The notes below the pieces were generated by a model, which worked only from the letters and a program-made list of their open reading frames with translations, was not told the origin of the DNA and ran no database searches. DNA of 64,000 bases from Mercurialis annua (Eukaryota > Streptophyta > Magnoliopsida > Malpighiales > Euphorbiaceae), in the NCBI RefSeq assembly GCF_937616625.2, contig NC_065571.1, positions 30,919,879-30,983,878 of the forward strand, written 5' to 3'. Shown one piece after another: positions 60,001 to 64,000 of this stretch; positions within the stretch are counted from its first letter, which is position 1; every line of letters begins with the position of its first letter. Both the position numbers and the translations under genes were made by a program.

Positions 60001-63000
60001 AAAGGGAAAACCTTTGGATTTGTTTCGTAATATTCGTAAACGTCAGACTTAAATCGCTAAAAAGGTGAAACGTTTGGAAATGTTTCGTAAAGTTTTAAAC
60101 ATTTAGATTGGTTACGTAACGTTTTAAACGTTTGGCTTAAATCGCTCAAAAGGTAAAATGTTTGGATTTGTTTCGTAACATTTGTAAACGTTTCGCTTAA
60201 GTCGCTAAAAAGGTGAAACGTTTGAAACATTTTAAACGTTTGAATTGGTTTCGTAACGTTTTAAACGTTTGGCTTAATTCGCTAAATAGGTGAAATGTTT
60301 GGATTTATTTTTAAACGTTTTAAAGGTTTGGATTTGTTTCGTAACGTTTGTAAACGTTTTGCTTAAATCGCTAAATAGGAAAAACGTTTGGATTTGTTTC
60401 ATAATATTTGTAAACGTTTGGCTTAAATTGCTAAAAAGGTGAATAGTTTGGATTTGTTTCGTAACGATTTAAAAATTTGGATTGGTTTCGTAACGATTTA
60501 AACATTTGGCTTAAATCGCTATAAAGGTGAAACATTTGGATTTGTTTCGTAATGTTTTAAACGTTTGGCTTAAATCGGTAAAAAGGGGAAACGTTTGGAT
60601 TTGTTTTGTAATGTTTTAAACGTTTGGCTTAAATTGCTAAAAAGGTGAAACGTTTGGATTTCTTTTGTAATGTTATAAACGTTTGGATTGGTTTCGTAAT
60701 ATTTTGAACGTGTGCCTTAAATTGCTTAAAAGGTGAAACGTTTTAAACGTTTTTCTTAAATCACTAAAAAGGGGAAACGTTTGGATTTGTTTCGTAACGT
60801 TTGTAAACGTTTGGCTTAAATAGCTAAAACGGTGAAACGTTTGGACTTGTTTCGTAACATTTTAAACGTTTGGATTGGTTTCATAAGGTATTAAATATTT
60901 AGCTTAAATTGATAAAAAGGTGAAATGTTTGAATTTGTTTCGTAACTTTTGTAAATGTTTGGCTTCAATCGCTAAAAAGGTGAAACGTTTGGATTTAATT
61001 CGTAACGTTTTAAATGTTTGGACTGGTTTCATAACGTTTTAAATGTTTGGCTTAAATCGCTAAAAAAGTGAAACGTTTGGATTTATTTTGTAACATTTTA
61101 AACGTTTGGTTTGGTTTCGTAACGTTTTATACGTTTGGCTTAAATCGCTAAATAGGTGAAACGTTTGGATTTATTTCGTATTGTTTTAAACGTTTGCATT
61201 TCTTTCGTAACGTTTGTGAATGTTTGGCTTAAATCGCTAAGATGGTGAAACATTTGGATTTGTTTCTTAACGTTTAAAATGTTTGGATATATTTCGTAAC
61301 GTTTTAAACTTTTGGATTTGTTTCGTAACGTTGTGGCTTAAATCGCTATAAAGGTGAAACGTTTGGATTTGTTTCGAAATATTTGTAAACGTTTGGCTTA
61401 TATCGCTAAAAAGATGAAAGGTTTGGATTTGTTTCATAATGTTTTAAACATATGGATTTGTTTTGTAATGTTTTAAACGTCCTTATATCCCTAAAAAGGT
61501 AAAACGTTATGATTTTTTTCGTAACGTTTGTAAATGTTTGGCTTAAATCGCTAAAAAAGTGAAAGGTTTGGATTTCTTTCCTAACGTTTTAAACGTTTGG
61601 ATTTGTTTCGTAACATTTTAAACGTTTAGCTTAAATCACTAAAAAGGTGAAACGTTTGGATTTGTTTCAAAATGTTTTAACCGTTTGGCTTAAATCACAA
61701 AAAAGGCGAAATGTTTGGATTTGTTTCATAACGTTTGTAAATGTTTGGCTTAAATCGCTAAAAAGGTGAAACGTTTGGATTTGTTTCGTAAAGTTTTAAA
61801 CGTTTGGATTGGTTTCATAATGTTTCAAATATTTTCTTAAATTGATAAAAAGGTGAAACATTTGGATTTGTTTCTTAACGTTTGTAAACGTTTGTCTTGA
61901 ATCGCTAAAAAGGGGAAACGTTTGGATTAGTTTCATAACGTTATAAACGTTTGGATTGGATTCGTAACATTTTAAAAATTGGGCTAAAATCGCTAAAAAG
62001 GGAAAAACGTTTGGATTGGTTTCATAACGTTTGGATTAGTTTCATAACGTTTTAAATATCTGGCTTAAATTAATAAAAATATGAAACGTTTGGATTTTGT
62101 TCATTACGTTTGTAAACGTTTGGTTTTAATCGCTAAAAAGGTGAAACGTTTGGAATTGTTCCGTAACTTTATAAACTTTTTGATTGGTTTCGTAACATTT
62201 TAAAAAAAATGGCTTAAATCTCTAAAAAATTGAAATATTTGGATTTGTTTTGTAACGTTTGTAAACGTTTGGCTTAAATCGCTAAAAAGGTGAAACGTTT
62301 GGATTTATTTCGTAACGATTTAAATGTTTGGATTGGTTTTGTAACATTTGTAAACGTTTGGCTTAAATCTCTAAAAAGATGAAACGTTTGGATTTATTTC
62401 GTAACGTTTTAAACGCTTGGATTTTTTTCGTAACGTGTTAAACGTTTGGCTTAAATCGCTAAAAAGGTAAAACGTTTGGATTTGTTTCGTAACATTTGTA
62501 AACGTGTGGCTTAAATAGCTGAAAAGGCGAAACGTTTGGATTTTTTTCCTAACGCTTTAAACGCTTGGATTGGTTTTGTAACGTATTAAACGTTTGACTT
62601 AAATCACTAACAAGGTAAAACGTTTGGATTTTTTTCGAAACGTTTTAAACGTTTGGCTTGAATCACTATAATGGTGAAACGTTTGGATTTGTTTCGTAAC
62701 GTTTGTAAATGTTTGGCTTAAATCGCGAAAAAGGGGAAACATTTGGATTTGTTTCGTAACATTTTAAACGTTCGGATTAGTTTCATAAAGTCTTAAATAT
62801 TCGACTTAAATTGATAAAAAGGTGAAAATTTTGGATTTTTTTCCTAACGTTTGTAAACGTTTGGTTTTAATCTCTAAAAAGGTGAAACATTTGGATTTGT
62901 TTCGTAATGTTTTAAACGTTTGGATTGGTTTCGCAACGTTTTTAATGTTCGGCTTAGATCGCTAATAAAGGGGAAACGTTTGGATTTGTTTCCTAACGTT

Positions 63001-64000
63001 TGTAAACGTTTGGCTTAAATCGCTAAAATGGTGAAACATTTGGTTTTTTTTCGTAAATTTTAAAATGTTTGGATTTATTTCGTAACGTTTTAAACGTTTG
63101 GATTCTTTTCGTAACATTTGTAACTGTTTGGCTTAAATTTCTAAAAAGGTGAAACGTTTGGTTTTGTTTCGTAATATTCGAACGCGTTTGGCTTAAATCG
63201 CCCAAAAGGTGAAACGTTTGGATTTATTTAGTAACGTTTTAAACGTTTGGATTGGTTTCGTAGCGTTTTAAACGTTTGGCTTAAATCTCTAAAAGGGTAA
63301 AATGTTTGGATTTGTTTCGTAACGTTTGTAAATGTTTGGCTTAAATCGCTAAAAAGGTGAAACATTTGGATTTCTTTCGTAATGTTTTAAACGTTTAGAT
63401 TGGTTTCGTAACGTTTTAAACGTTTGGCTTAAGTAACTAAAAAGGTGAAACGTTTGGATTTGTTTCGAAAGGTTTTAAACGTTTGGCTAAAATCACTAAA
63501 AAGGTGAGACGTTTTGATTTGTTTCGTAACGTTTGTACATGTTTGGCTTAAATCGCTTAAAAAGTGAAACGTTTGGATTTGTTTCGTAACGTTTTAAACG
63601 TTTGGATTGGTTTCATGACGTTTTAATTATTTGGCTTACATTGATAAAAAGGAGAAACCTTTGATTGTGTTTCATAACATTTGTTAACATTTGGCTTTAA
63701 TTGCTAAAAAAGTGAAACATTTGGATTTGTTTCGTTACGTTTTAAACGTTTGGATTGGTTTCATAACGTTTTAAATGTGTGGCTTAAATAGCTAAAAAGG
63801 TGAAACGTGTGAATTTGTTTCGTAACGTTTGAAAACGTTTGGCTTAAATCGCCAAAAAGGTGAAACGTTTGGATTTGTTTCTTAACATTTAAAAGGTTTT
63901 GATTTATTTAGTAACGTTTTAAACGTTTGGATTTGTATTGTAACATTTGTAAACGCTTGACTTAAATCGCAAAAAAGGGAAAACCTTTGGATTTGTTTCG
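57011..64000 (+). repeat. Satellite array, block 4 (plus orientation)
   Basis: Same satellite and same strand as block 3, continuing to the window edge. It is irregular at short range but carries a long-range duplication with a period of about 3.97 kb. No gene visible. Confidence 0.95.
57250..64000 (+). repeat. Long-range satellite duplication, period about 3.97 kb
   Basis: Rare variants recur at the same distance. GGATTAGTTTCATAAAGTC is at 58801 and 62774 (3,973 bp). A segment with TTTCTTAAC and TTTAAAATGTTTGGAT is near 57290 and 61260. CTTGACTT followed by CGCAAAAAAGGG is at 59983 and 63956 (3,973 bp). The second copy is cut by the window end. The copies differ more than the 1,958-bp copies do, so this event is older. 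Confidence 0.85.

Overview
The window looks like plant nuclear heterochromatin, probably from a flowering plant; I cannot name the species. The evidence is a very AT-rich tandem satellite covering about half of the window, three Ty3/gypsy-type LTR retrotransposons whose primer-binding sites match plant initiator tRNA-Met, a Tekay-like chromodomain polyprotein, and a plant CACTA (En/Spm) transposon carrying a TNP2-type transposase. I found no intact host gene, RNA gene, CRISPR array or bacterial feature.

Layout. (1) 1-2934: satellite, with the GTTTGGCTTAAATCGC-type unit reading on the minus strand. (2) 2935-21933: a minus-strand LTR retrotransposon (element A, LTRs about 3 kb). A second minus-strand element (element B, 7556-16347, LTRs about 2.15 kb, 5-bp target duplication TACTA) is nested inside it. 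Neither has a recognisable gag-pol apart from a decayed chromodomain in A. (3) 21934-28046: satellite, still minus orientation, with a higher-order repeat of about 435 bp. (4) 28047-30981: the left part of a CACTA transposon, with its terminus, subterminal repeats, a long hairpin, leader introns and the N-terminal part of a TNP2 transposase with one nonsense codon. It is cut off where the satellite resumes. (5) 30982-46192: satellite in the opposite orientation, including five consecutive copies of a 1,958-bp higher-order repeat and part of a sixth. (6) 46193-57010: a third minus-strand LTR retrotransposon (element C). Its gag, protease, RT, RNase H, integrase and chromodomain are all recognisable but are broken by five frameshifts and four nonsense codons. 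(7) 57011-64000: satellite, plus orientation, with a long-range duplication of about 3.97 kb.

How the parts fit. The satellite is the host landscape, built from half-units of about 30 bp that begin GTTT and end AAAC, so an AAACGTTT palindrome recurs at their junctions. Retroelements of one related group (shared LTR ends, same PBS, same 4-nt PBS-LTR gap) and a CACTA element inserted into it. Both outer retroelements have lost one outer LTR end at a satellite junction. The satellite changes strand exactly across the truncated CACTA element, which points to an inversion or rearrangement breakpoint inside the transposase gene. The most notable structure is this combination of strand switch, nearly identical 1,958-bp repeats starting at the breakpoint, and different repeat periods in neighbouring blocks. 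Boundaries of satellite sub-blocks were judged by eye and are approximate; I could not calculate percent identities.
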